This document shows positions 1-7,245 of a stretch of DNA of 64,000 bases, in pieces. Below the pieces are notes generated by a model that saw nothing but the letters and a program-made list of their open reading frames with translations, was not told where the DNA came from and ran no database searches. Origin of the DNA: RYN-124 sp033851845 (GTDB lineage: Bacteria > Actinomycetota > Actinomycetes > Mycobacteriales > SCTD01); NCBI GenBank assembly GCA_033851845.1, contig JAWWOH010000036.1, positions 23,459-87,458 of the forward strand, read 5' to 3'. Numbering within the stretch: position 1 is the stretch's first letter; each line of letters opens with the position of its first letter. The translations under genes were made by a program, and so were the position numbers.

Positions 1-1
1 C

Positions 2-238
2 TACTCGCTGGCTGGGCTGCGACCGGACACGCAGAGCGTGCTGCGCGCGATGAAGACCTACGGGCTCATCCTCGCCGACAACGGCTCGCCGTGGTTCTTC
101 CAGGGGACGTCCGACACGCGCTGGCCGACCGGCCTGCTCGACCAGCTGAAGGCGATTCCGGCCAGCGCCTTCGAGGCCGTCGACGAGTCGCGGCTCATGG
201 TCAGCCCCGACAGCGGCCAGGCGCGCCGAGCGTCCTAG
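2..238 (+). CDS. C-terminal end of an unidentified protein (5' truncated)
   Basis: The reading frame is open from the window edge and ends at TAG 236-238, so only about 78 C-terminal residues are visible. They read as an ordinary globular end (motifs MKTYG, LADNGSPWFFQG, DTRWPTGLLDQLKAIP, AFEAVDES). As I recall, several large secreted actinobacterial proteins of unknown function finish with a similar 'ADNGS-W-F-G...W....L..L' segment, but this is not enough for a name. The stop codon shares a CTAG with the stop of the convergent protease gene. An ATG at 38 is internal and is probably not the start. Confidence 0.6.
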   Translation, partial: YSLAGLRPDTQSVLRAMKTYGLILADNGSPWFFQGTSDTRWPTGLLDQLKAIPASAFEAVDESRLMVSPDSGQARRAS

Positions 239-846
239 CGCAGGAACCAGGCGGCCAGGTCGGCGCCGACATGTGTCACCGCGGGTGCGGCCGGCGTACC
301 CGATGCTCTTCGCAACTCACCCAGCACCAGCCCGACGATGAGGTCGAGCGGCACGACGTGCCAGCCGTACAGGGGAACGTGCAGCGCGGCAAAGCCGACC
401 GCGCCAGCGACGATCGCCGCGCGTTCGTCAACGGCGGTCCGCACGGCGTCGTACAACGCACCGCGAAGGAACAGCTCCTCGGCCGTGGCCACCACTGCGA
501 CGACGACCGCCCATGACGCGAACCCGGCGGCGGCATGCATCGGCCGGCCGATCCGCATCAGCGCGACCGGTGCAGACAGCAGGACCGCCCCGGCAACGCC
601 CCACGTCGCCGCGGACACAGATATCGGCACCCGGGTGCGGGCAGCCAGCGCCATGAGGACGAGCAGCCCCGCGAACACGAGGCCGGCGGCCGGCGACCGA
701 GCCGGGCCCGACCCACCGACGGCGACCCGCGCCCCCACGGCGAGTGCGAACCCCAGCCCGAGAAGCACGGCCAGCAGTCCCGAGCCGCCGCGGCCGGTCT
801 CTCGGAGCGGCGCCGGCGCGGTCGGCCGGAGCATCTCGGCTGTCAC
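235..846 (-). CDS. CPBP family intramembrane glutamic endopeptidase
   Basis: A 203-residue polytopic membrane protein with the hallmarks of the CPBP (CAAX protease and bacteriocin-processing, Rce1-like) family. EELFLRG at residues 123-129 supplies the glutamate pair and arginine. Histidines in AALHVPL (H156) and in THVGADL (H192) would complete the membrane-embedded active site. Hydrophobic segments lie near residues 23-42, 53-68, 76-96 and 108-122. The family cleaves or processes membrane substrates; no substrate is apparent here. Its start overlaps the stop of the upstream gene (843-1571) by 4 nt, so the two are translationally coupled. Its stop overlaps the convergent plus-strand gene in a shared CTAG. 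Confidence 0.85.
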   Translation of the reverse strand: MTAEMLRPTAPAPLRETGRGGSGLLAVLLGLGFALAVGARVAVGGSGPARSPAAGLVFAGLLVLMALAARTRVPISVSAATWGVAGAVLLSAPVALMRIGRPMHAAAGFASWAVVVAVVATAEELFLRGALYDAVRTAVDERAAIVAGAVGFAALHVPLYGWHVVPLDLIVGLVLGELRRASGTPAAPAVTHVGADLAAWFLR

Positions 847-1571
847 GACTCGGGCGGCCGGCGGGCGAGCAGCCGCACCCCGACGATGACCCCGGCCATG
901 AGCAGGACGGTCACCCCGAGTACGCCGTACAGCGCCCCGTGCCCGCTCGACGCCGGCTTGCTACCGGTGGCCGTACCGAGCTGCGCCAGCACGTACTCCC
1001 CGGCACCAGGTGCGGTCCCGTTGAAGATGTCCCGCCCGACCCGTCGGGTCTTCAGCTCCCGCCACTTCTGCGTGGGGCCGGACCGGTACTCGAACACGGG
1101 CTCGGGTGGCCCCGCCGACGTCGACCGCATCGTGATCGCCGGTGGCTGGGCGGCGGGCGAGATGGTCACGGGCCCGGCCGTGCTGGTCAGCGAGAGCTCG
1201 TACACGTTCGACAGGAGCGGGCCGGGCAGGGGCGGCTGCGGAGCCACCGGGCGGACGGCGAGCGTGACCGGCGCCGTCCCAGGTGCGAGGAAGGCGTGCG
1301 GCGGCGCGAAGACGGACGCCTGCGGGCCGGCTTCCCGGGTGTTCACGATCAGCCCGCCGGTGTTGGACCCGTTGGCGACCTTCAGCTCGACCTGGGCGCT
1401 CGTTGCCGCCGGACCGCTCCCCCGCTCGGGCACGAACCGATACGGCTCGTCCGGAAACCCGATGCCGTCGTACAGCGGGACCGGCGCGACACCGGTCAGC
1501 CAGACGAGTCCGAGAGCGGCGGCCAGCATCGACCACCGAGCGGCGGCGCGGCGATGCGTCGAGGGTGGCAC
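843..1571 (-). CDS. Membrane-anchored extracytoplasmic protein of unknown function
   Basis: About 242 residues. An N-terminal hydrophobic segment (near MLAAALGLVWLTGVAP) works as signal or anchor and is followed by an extracytoplasmic beta-rich middle. A C-terminal transmembrane helix (LYGVLGVTVLLMAGVIVG) ends in a basic RLLARR tail, so the topology is outside with the C terminus in the cytoplasm. I chose the GTG at 1571; a TTG two codons upstream (1577) is also possible. The gene overlaps the CPBP protease gene by 4 nt, so the two form an operon, and this protein could be a partner or substrate of the protease (inference). I do not recognise the family. Confidence 0.65.
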   Translation of the reverse strand: MPPSTHRRAAARWSMLAAALGLVWLTGVAPVPLYDGIGFPDEPYRFVPERGSGPAATSAQVELKVANGSNTGGLIVNTREAGPQASVFAPPHAFLAPGTAPVTLAVRPVAPQPPLPGPLLSNVYELSLTSTAGPVTISPAAQPPAITMRSTSAGPPEPVFEYRSGPTQKWRELKTRRVGRDIFNGTAPGAGEYVLAQLGTATGSKPASSGHGALYGVLGVTVLLMAGVIVGVRLLARRPPES

Positions 1572-1620
1572 GGTCAACAGTCTGCTGCCAGTGGGCGCGA
1601 CCGGTCACCGCCGGGCGTCC

Positions 1621-1853
1621 TCAGGCCCGCCGCAGCCTCTCGAGGATCGCCTGCGCCGCCGTCAGCTCGGCCCGCGCGCGCTCAGCGCGCTCGCTCGCGC
1701 TGCGGGCACCAGCCGCCGCCATGTCGTCGGCCAGGCCGGCGAGCAGCGCATCGGCCGCGCGAAGGTGCCGGCCGAGCTCCTCGAGCCCGTCGTAGGGCGG
1801 TTCGCGATGCGCGCCCACCCCTGGATCGTCCGACCGCACGCCTCGCACGTCAC
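1621..1853 (-). CDS. Small CxxC plus coiled-coil protein, apparently frameshifted
   Basis: Two minus-strand frames each hold half of what looks like one small protein. The frame beginning at GTG 1853 gives VTCEACGRTIQGWARIANRP, with a CxxC pair like half of a zinc ribbon. From about 1795 on, the neighbouring frame gives YDGLEELGRHLRAADALL and an Ala/Glu/Arg-rich helix ending ILERLRRA before the stop at 1621. Restoring one base around 1790-1797 (in the CCGCCCTACGAC stretch) joins the halves without loss. The alternative is an intact 86-codon gene using GTG 1881 (or GTG 1818) in the second frame. Function unknown; a sequencing error or a true frameshift cannot be told apart here. Confidence 0.45.
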
Positions 1854-1912
1854 TGGTTCTTCCGGGCTCGCCCCTGACCACAGCAGTCGTAGGACCACCC
1901 CGGCCATCGCAC

Positions 1913-1918
1913 TAGGGT
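1913..1918 (+). promoter_or_regulatory. -10 element (TAGGGT) placing the transcription start on an ATG
   Basis: TAGGGT lies 6 nt before ATG 1925. With the usual -7 position for the last T, transcription starts on the A of the ATG, so the phosphotransferase mRNA is predicted to be leaderless. No Shine-Dalgarno sequence precedes the ATG. Confidence 0.6.
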
Positions 1919-1924
1919 CGGCGG

Positions 1925-2977
1925 ATGACCACGACGGGCACCGGGGCCGACCCCGAGGTGGTCGGCCCGTACCTCGCGAAGGTCCTCGACGACGAGGCGT
2001 GGCGGACCCCCACGGTGACGCTGATCGCGGGGGGCAAGTCCAACCTCACCTACCGCGTCTCCTCGTCGGCGGGCGAGGTCATCCTGCGTCGGCCGCCGCT
2101 CGGCCACGTGCTCCCCACAGCCCACGACATGAAGCGCGAATACACCGCGATGGCCGCGCTCGAGCAGACCGACGTACCCGTCCCAAAGATGCTCCACCTC
2201 TGCACCGACCCGGAGCTGCTCGGGCAGCCGTTCTACGTGATGGAGGCCGTCAACGGCTACGTCTGCCGCGACAGCTTTCCGCCGGGGTACGCCGATCTGC
2301 CGGAACAGCGGCGCGCCATCGGCGAGGGGCTGATCCGCGTGCTCGGTGACCTGCACAACGTCGAGCCCGCGGCGGTCGGGCTGGGTGAGTTCGGCCGGCC
2401 GAACGGCTACTTGGCTCGTCAGGTCTCGCGATGGACCAAGCAGTGGGAGGCAACCCGCCTCGAGGGCATGGAGTCTGTCGATCGGCTCGCCGCCGACCTC
2501 GCCGCCACCGTGCCGACGAGCCAGCGCGCGACCATCGTGCACGGCGACTACCGCCTCGACAACACGATGCTCGACCCGACGACCCCGGGGGGCATCGCCG
2601 CCGTACTCGACTGGGAGATGTGCACCCTCGGCGACCCGCTCGCCGACCTCGGCATCCTGCTCGTCTACTGGCAGCAGGCCGACGACGTCAGCGAGCGAGA
2701 CCTCGGCTTCGTCGTGCAGGCAGCGACGGTGCTCGAGGGCTTCCCGACCCGCACCGAAGTCGCTGCCCTGTACGCCCAGCGCAGCGGTCTCGACCTCACG
2801 GAGCTGCCGTGGTACGTCGCGTTCGCGTTCTGGAAGCTCGCCGTCGTCTGCGCCGGCATCGTCGCGCGGGTCCGCTTCGGCGCGATGGTCGGCGAGGGCT
2901 TCGACGGCATCGAGGAGCGCATCCCTCCGTTGATCGAGCTCGGCCGGGTGACGCTCGACGAGCGCCGGCTGCGCTGA
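1925..2977 (+). CDS. Phosphotransferase family protein (APH/ACAD10-11-like kinase domain)
   Basis: A 350-residue member of the aminoglycoside-phosphotransferase/choline-kinase-like fold, in the branch related to the kinase domain of ACAD10/ACAD11. The N-lobe shows GGKSNLTYRV and a conserved RRPP. The catalytic loop is IVHGDYRLDNTMLD (H-G-D...D-N). The metal-binding region reads VLDWEMCTLGDPLADLG. These residues make ATP-dependent phosphorylation of a small hydroxylated molecule likely. In some organisms homologues act on 4-hydroxy acyl-CoAs, but the substrate cannot be inferred here. The start is supported by the exactly placed TAGGGT box. The stop is immediately followed by the ATG of the next gene, so the two are probably co-transcribed. 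Confidence 0.85.
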   Translation: MTTTGTGADPEVVGPYLAKVLDDEAWRTPTVTLIAGGKSNLTYRVSSSAGEVILRRPPLGHVLPTAHDMKREYTAMAALEQTDVPVPKMLHLCTDPELLGQPFYVMEAVNGYVCRDSFPPGYADLPEQRRAIGEGLIRVLGDLHNVEPAAVGLGEFGRPNGYLARQVSRWTKQWEATRLEGMESVDRLAADLAATVPTSQRATIVHGDYRLDNTMLDPTTPGGIAAVLDWEMCTLGDPLADLGILLVYWQQADDVSERDLGFVVQAATVLEGFPTRTEVAALYAQRSGLDLTELPWYVAFAFWKLAVVCAGIVARVRFGAMVGEGFDGIEERIPPLIELGRVTLDERRLR

Positions 2978-3247
2978 ATGCCCTCGCTGGCCGCGGGCGT
3001 CTACCGGCACTACAAGGCCGAGCGCTTCTACCTGGTCCTCGGTCTCGGGCACGACGCGAACGACGACGACCGCACCGTCGTCATCTACGTCCCGCTCTAC
3101 GTCTCCGATGCCGAGCCGGGACCGCGGCTCGCGGTGCGCACGTACGAGGACTTCGTCGCGTGGGTCGACCCGGTCTCGCGGCAGACGGTGCCGGCGGGAA
3201 CCCCTGACGCCGTACGTCGTTTCACCTACGTACCCGACGCGAGCTGA
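2978..3247 (+). CDS. DUF1653-like small protein
   Basis: 89 residues with the pattern YRHYKAERFYLVLGLG...VVIYVPLY...RTYEDFVAWV...VRRFTYV. This matches the short beta-rich DUF1653 proteins, in which a 'Y-R-H-Y-K' opening and an 'R-F' end are typical. The biochemical role is unknown. Its ATG directly abuts the TGA of the phosphotransferase gene with no space between, which argues for translational coupling. The next gene begins 9 nt downstream, so a three-gene operon is likely. Confidence 0.75.
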   Translation: MPSLAAGVYRHYKAERFYLVLGLGHDANDDDRTVVIYVPLYVSDAEPGPRLAVRTYEDFVAWVDPVSRQTVPAGTPDAVRRFTYVPDAS

Positions 3248-3256
3248 GGACTGCCG

Positions 3257-3691
3257 ATGAGCGACTGGGATCCCAACAGCTTTCGCGCGCTGGGGTTCTT
3301 CCCTGCCGACCACGCCGCGGCCGAGTCCGGCAAGGTCTACGCGAGCGGCGCCTATTGGGGCACGCTGCACTTCCCGGCGTTCCCGGCAGTGCTCCCGTCG
3401 ATGGCGCTGGTCGCCGTCGTGCAGCAGCCGTTCTCGGCCGCTCACGCCGACCACGAGTTCGCGATCGGGCTCGAGGACGCGGACGGCAAGCCCCAGAGCC
3501 TCGACGTCCGTGGATCGTTCCGCGCCGCACCGGGCCTGCAGAGCAGGTACGGCGAGCCGAACGTCATCCCGATCACCGTGCCCATCCACGGACTGCCGTT
3601 CGAGGCGGCGGGCGACTTCGCGTTCGTCCTGCGCGTCGACGGCACCGAGCTGGCCAGGTATCCGATCCGGGTGGTCCAGAGCACCGCCTGA
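3257..3691 (+). CDS. Conserved beta-sandwich protein (DUF6941-like)
   Basis: 144 residues with no signal peptide and no membrane segment. The sequence alternates short beta strands (VVQQPFSA, HEFAIGLEDADG, DFAFVLRVDGTELARYPIRVV) as in the immunoglobulin-like DUF6941 family: an opening ligand-like strand, then 'H-x-F-x-I-x-L-x-D-A-D-G', then a final 'L-x-V-D-G-x-E-L-A'. I recognise the pattern but no enzyme residues, and the family has no established function that I know of. It is third in the short operon and ends 25 nt before the ligase start. Confidence 0.6.
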   Translation: MSDWDPNSFRALGFFPADHAAAESGKVYASGAYWGTLHFPAFPAVLPSMALVAVVQQPFSAAHADHEFAIGLEDADGKPQSLDVRGSFRAAPGLQSRYGEPNVIPITVPIHGLPFEAAGDFAFVLRVDGTELARYPIRVVQSTA

Positions 3692-3716
3692 CGGCGCGAC
3701 CGGGCAGGATGAGCCG

Positions 3717-4775
3717 GTGCGCCTGCCCGTGATGCCTCCCGTCCAACCCATGCTCGCCAAGTCCGTGCCCGACGTTCCGGACGGCCCGGGATTCCTGTAC
3801 GAGCCGAAGTGGGACGGCTTCCGCTGCATCGTCTTCCGCGACGGCGACGAGGTCGAGCTCGGCAGCCGCAACGAGAAGCCGTTGACGCGCTACTTCCCAG
3901 AGGTCGTCGAGGCGGTGAAGGCGCAGCTGCCCGAGCGTTGCGTCGTCGACGGCGAGATCGTCATCGCGGCCGGGAAAGGCCTCGACTTCGAGGCGCTGCT
4001 GCAGCGCATCCACCCGGCGGTTTCGCGGGTGAAGATGCTGGCTGAGACGACTCCGGCATCCTTCGTCGCGTTCGACCTGCTCGCGCTGGGCGACGAGTCG
4101 CTGCTGGACCAACCGCAGTCGGTACGCCGCGCGCGTCTCGAGAAGGCGCTCGCGAAGTCGGGTCCGCCCATTCACCTCACCCCTGTGACGGACGACGTTG
4201 CCCTCGCGCGCGAGTGGTTCACGATGTTCGAGGGCGCCGGTCTCGACGGTGTCGTCGCCAAGCCGGTCGACATCCCCTACTCCCCCGACAAGCGCGTGAT
4301 GCTCAAGATCAAGCACGCGCGGACTGCCGACTGCGTCGTCGGCGGCTACCGCTTGCACAAGAGCGGACCGGTCGTCGGCTCCCTCGTCCTCGGCTTGTAC
4401 GACGACGACGAGCACCTGCAGCACGTCGGGGTGGCGGCGTCGTTCCCGATGAAGCGTCGCGCGCAGCTCATCGACGAGCTCGCGCCGTACCTGCTGACTG
4501 ACGGCGCGGATCACCCGTGGCTCGGCGAGCTCATGTCCGAGCGTGCACCAACGTCGTCGGCCGGCTCGCGCTGGAACCAGGGCAAGGACATGAGCTTCGT
4601 CCCGCTCCGGCCCGAGCTGGTCGTCGAGGTGGCCTACGACCACATGGAGGGCGCCCGGTTCCGCCACACCGCTCAGCTCCGCCACTTCCGGCCCGACCGC
4701 GATCCCCGCTCGTGCACGTACGCCCAGCTCGAGCGCCCCGTCCGCTTCGACCTCGGCTCCGTCCTCGGCGCCTGA
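3717..4775 (+). CDS. ligC: ATP-dependent DNA ligase (LigC type)
   Basis: A 352-residue ligase with the nucleotidyltransferase core and OB-fold but no polymerase or nuclease fusion, as in mycobacterial LigC. Motif I is EPKWDGFR with the adenylated lysine K31. Further motifs are GSRNEKPLTRYFPE (III-like), VVDGEIVI, GLDGVVAKP (IV) and VMLKIKHARTADCVVGGY (V), then the OB domain. The opening VRLPVMPPVQPMLAKSV fits LigC N termini and supports the GTG at 3717 rather than ATG 3732; a CAGGAT box at 3705-3710 also puts +1 on this GTG. LigC acts in backup repair (single-strand gaps, NHEJ-associated). A LigD-type polymerase is encoded about 19 kb away. Confidence 0.92.
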   Translation: MRLPVMPPVQPMLAKSVPDVPDGPGFLYEPKWDGFRCIVFRDGDEVELGSRNEKPLTRYFPEVVEAVKAQLPERCVVDGEIVIAAGKGLDFEALLQRIHPAVSRVKMLAETTPASFVAFDLLALGDESLLDQPQSVRRARLEKALAKSGPPIHLTPVTDDVALAREWFTMFEGAGLDGVVAKPVDIPYSPDKRVMLKIKHARTADCVVGGYRLHKSGPVVGSLVLGLYDDDEHLQHVGVAASFPMKRRAQLIDELAPYLLTDGADHPWLGELMSERAPTSSAGSRWNQGKDMSFVPLRPELVVEVAYDHMEGARFRHTAQLRHFRPDRDPRSCTYAQLERPVRFDLGSVLGA

Positions 4776-4846
4776 CCCTCGCAGGAGCTCGCGCTGACAC
4801 GCCGAACGTCCTGAACGCGGCCGGCCATGCCCCGGCCCCGGGGACG

Positions 4847-6313
4847 TCATGCGACGCCGATTTGGGGTATCCAGCCGTCGGGTCCGAGCAGTCGTCCGTC
4901 GCGGAGCCCGATGGTGTGGGCGCCTTCGTGCAGGTGGTGGTGGTCGCCTTGGCAGAACAGGACGGTGTCGTAGAAGCTCGTTGTTCGGGATCGGGCGTAG
5001 GGGTCGGGGTGGTGTGGGATCAGCGGGGTTCCGGGTGGGGAGGTGCAGGCGGCGGCCTGACATCGGCCGCCGGTTTCCATCAGTTTGGCTTTTCGTTCGT
5101 GGGCTTTGAGGGTCCGGGCGGTGTGGCTCATTTCGATGACCTTGTTACCGAGTCCCATCACGAACCGGGTGACGGCGCTGTCGCACCACAGCCGCCGTAC
5201 CGTCGAGGCCGGTAGCCGCTGTCCGGTCCCGCCGGTCGCGGGTAGCGCCCCCGGTGCGCGGTGCAGGGTGTCCAGCCCGACCCGGATGGAGATCTGCGGC
5301 AGTGCCTTGCCGCGCTGGCCGGCGATGCCGCTGCCGAGCCAGTCCTTGATCAGCGCGACCAGCGCGTCGTGGCGCCGCTTGAGCATCGTGCGCGGTCGAG
5401 GCCGCCCGGACACGGCCTGGTCGTAGGGGTCGAGTCCGTCGGTGCGCAGCTGCGCCGCGACCGCGGTGTCGGTGACGTTCTCAGGGTCGCCGGCCATCGT
5501 CGCGGCCAGCGCGGCATCGATGACCTCGAAGCCCTCGGCGTCGAGCTCGACCTCGAGCCGACCCCCGACCCCGTCCAGGTTGCGGATGAGCACCGCGCCG
5601 CGCTCCTCATGCACCTGCTCGGCGCGGTCCTCGAGCTGCTGGGGCAGCAACGCGTCGACGAGCTCACCGAGGGCCTGCTTGAGCGCGGCCCGATCGACCC
5701 GGGTCGCGAGCGCCACGAACGCCGCCTCGACCCGGTCGACCTGCCCGCCGCCGCCGGTCTGGATCGCGACCAGCTCGGTCAGCAGCCGCCGCAGCCGCGG
5801 GTCGCCTTCGTCGATGCCGCCCAGTGCCTGTCCGTAGAGCTGCGGCACCCCGCGCAGGATCACCCCGTCCAGGACGTCCTCGCCGGGGAGCCCGTCGATC
5901 AGGCCGTCACGCGCGTCGAGGAAGCCGCGCGCCTTGTCCACCGCGACCGCGACCTGCCGGGCGGCGGCCATCGACAACCGGCCCGCGTCCAGCTCACGCG
6001 CCAGCACCGGCAGCCGGCCGATCCGGCGGGACAGCTTCACCACCCCGCGGTCGACCCCGCTGCCCTGCTGCTCGAGCCAGGACGCCGCGGTCGGCATCGC
6101 GTCCAGGGCGTGCAGCTGACGGGTGTCGACGTCGCCCACCCGGTGCAGCAGCGTCACGTCCAGGCGGTCCCGGATCGCCACCAGCGCCCGCGCGTCCTCC
6201 AACGCCAAAGCGCCCGGCAGGTCGGCCGGCGCCACCGCCGCGACCCGCTCCAGGGCCTGCGCGAGGGCCGCCACCTCCGGGGAGAGCACCGCCAGATCCG
6301 CCACCACCGCCAT
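4847..6313 (-). CDS. DUF222 / 13E12-repeat HNH endonuclease-domain protein
   Basis: 488 residues. The N-terminal two thirds are the DUF222 helical domain (MAVVADLAVLSPEVAALAQ...LPGALALEDARALVAIRDRLD). The C terminus carries an HNH module with a Cys pair (CQAAAC), IPHHPDPYARSRTT and LFCQGDHHHLHEGAH. This is the 13E12 family known from mycobacterial REP13E12 elements. The start is ATG 6313, which follows GGGAGGTGAG at proper spacing; an upstream in-frame ATG at 6385 is not preferred. A perfect palindromic LexA-type box lies 19 nt upstream, so the gene should be induced by DNA damage. It is convergent with ligC. The nuclease activity and its target are inferred from the HNH motif only. Confidence 0.9.
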   Translation of the reverse strand: MAVVADLAVLSPEVAALAQALERVAAVAPADLPGALALEDARALVAIRDRLDVTLLHRVGDVDTRQLHALDAMPTAASWLEQQGSGVDRGVVKLSRRIGRLPVLARELDAGRLSMAAARQVAVAVDKARGFLDARDGLIDGLPGEDVLDGVILRGVPQLYGQALGGIDEGDPRLRRLLTELVAIQTGGGGQVDRVEAAFVALATRVDRAALKQALGELVDALLPQQLEDRAEQVHEERGAVLIRNLDGVGGRLEVELDAEGFEVIDAALAATMAGDPENVTDTAVAAQLRTDGLDPYDQAVSGRPRPRTMLKRRHDALVALIKDWLGSGIAGQRGKALPQISIRVGLDTLHRAPGALPATGGTGQRLPASTVRRLWCDSAVTRFVMGLGNKVIEMSHTARTLKAHERKAKLMETGGRCQAAACTSPPGTPLIPHHPDPYARSRTTSFYDTVLFCQGDHHHLHEGAHTIGLRDGRLLGPDGWIPQIGVA

Positions 6314-6318
6314 GCCCT

Positions 6319-6330
6319 CACCTCCCGCTG
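6319..6330 (-). promoter_or_regulatory. Strong ribosome-binding site deciding the start of the HNH gene
   Basis: On the minus strand, GGGAGGTGAGGGC immediately precedes ATG 6313. This is one of the best Shine-Dalgarno sequences in the window and the reason for choosing this start over the upstream ATG. Confidence 0.6.
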
Positions 6331-6331
6331 C

Positions 6332-6347
6332 TCGAACGCCTGTTCGA
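6332..6347. promoter_or_regulatory. LexA/SOS box TCGAAC-N4-GTTCGA
   Basis: TCGAACGCCTGTTCGA is a perfect inverted repeat of the actinobacterial SOS-box form TCGAAC-N4-GTTCGA. It sits 19-34 nt upstream of the HNH gene start, overlapping the expected promoter or 5' leader, where LexA binding would repress transcription. Several 13E12-family genes of M. tuberculosis are, to my knowledge, LexA-regulated, which fits. Confidence 0.85.
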
Positions 6348-6477
6348 ATCAAGTTATGCCCGAGGCGAGGAGCCGTCAACCCCAAATCCCTTAATCCACA
6401 GGCACTTTCACGTCATCCACAGACTCCACCAAGGCCTTGACCTCGGGTCGACCGGATGGTTCGCCCAGCACTCGCCG

Positions 6478-6483
6478 TACCGT
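6478..6483 (+). promoter_or_regulatory. -10 element TACCGT for a (near-)leaderless transcript
   Basis: TACCGT puts +1 at about 6490, one base before ATG 6491 of the flavodoxin-like gene. It supports ATG 6491 over the in-frame ATG 54 nt upstream. Confidence 0.5.
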
Positions 6484-6490
6484 CCCGGCC

Positions 6491-7204
6491 ATGACGAGCG
6501 ACTGGCGGTTCGACGGACTCAAGGCGATGTTCATCAACTGCACGCTGAAGCCGTCCCCCGAGACCAGCAACACCCAGGGTCTGGTCGACGCGAGCGCGGA
6601 CGTGATGCGCAAGCACGGCGTCGACGTCGACGTCCTCCGTGCGGTCGACCACGACATCGCGACCGGCGTCTACCCCGACATGCGCGAGCAGGGTGCGAAG
6701 ACCGACGCCTGGCCGGAGCTGTTCCCGAAGATCCTGGCCGCCGACATCCTCGTGCTCGCGGGTCCGATCTGGCTCGGCGACAACAGCTCGGTGACCAAGC
6801 GCGTCATCGAACGCCTGTACGCCTGCTCCAGCCTTCTCAACGATCGGGGCCAGTACGCCTTCTACGGCCGGGTCGGCGGCTGCCTCATCACCGGCAACGA
6901 GGACGGCATCAAGCACTGCGCGATGAACATCCTGTACAGCCTGCAGCACCTCGGCTACGTCATCCCGCCACAAGCCGACGCCGGCTGGATCGGGGAGGCC
7001 GGCCCCGGTCCGAGCTATCTGGAACCCGGCTCGGGCGGCCCCGAGAACGACTTCACCAACCGCAACACCGCCTTCATGACCTGGAACCTCATGCACCTGG
7101 CGAAGCTGCTCAAGAGCAACGACGGCATCCCCGCCTACGGCAACCAGCGGTCGGCCTGGGACGCCGGTGCCCGTTTCGACTACGAGAACCCGGAGTACCG
7201 GTAA
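6491..7204 (+). CDS. Flavodoxin-fold NAD(P)H-dependent oxidoreductase
   Basis: 237 residues in the FMN-reductase/flavodoxin-like family. KAMFINCTLKPSPETSNTQGL at the N terminus is the phosphate-binding loop for FMN (the S-P-E-T-S-N stretch). GPIWLGDNSSVTKRVIERL is the conserved 'P-I-W...N-S-x-x-x-K' flavin-contact motif. GGCLITGNEDG and a C-terminal PENDFTNRNTAFMTWNL segment follow. Such proteins reduce quinones, flavins, nitro-compounds or azo-compounds with NAD(P)H; no substrate can be assigned. The gene stands alone, divergent from the SOS-regulated HNH gene, with its own predicted leaderless promoter. Confidence 0.85.
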   Translation: MTSDWRFDGLKAMFINCTLKPSPETSNTQGLVDASADVMRKHGVDVDVLRAVDHDIATGVYPDMREQGAKTDAWPELFPKILAADILVLAGPIWLGDNSSVTKRVIERLYACSSLLNDRGQYAFYGRVGGCLITGNEDGIKHCAMNILYSLQHLGYVIPPQADAGWIGEAGPGPSYLEPGSGGPENDFTNRNTAFMTWNLMHLAKLLKSNDGIPAYGNQRSAWDAGARFDYENPEYR

Positions 7205-7245
7205 GCGTTCGACAGACGACGCGGCGTCCGGTGAAGTAGCACCTC

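Noticed and set aside
4776..4846. GC-rich short hairpin between ligC and the HNH gene as a terminator
   Set aside because: The best stem is about 6 bp with poor geometry, not distinguishable from background at this base composition.
4847..6313. DUF222/HNH gene as part of a mobile element (REP13E12-like)
   Set aside because: I see no flanking repeats, integrase or target duplication, and the neighbours are ordinary chromosomal genes.
6807..6822. Second SOS-box-like sequence TCGAACGCCTGTACGC
   Set aside because: It lies inside the flavodoxin-like coding region, has two mismatches in the right arm and no downstream gene start.
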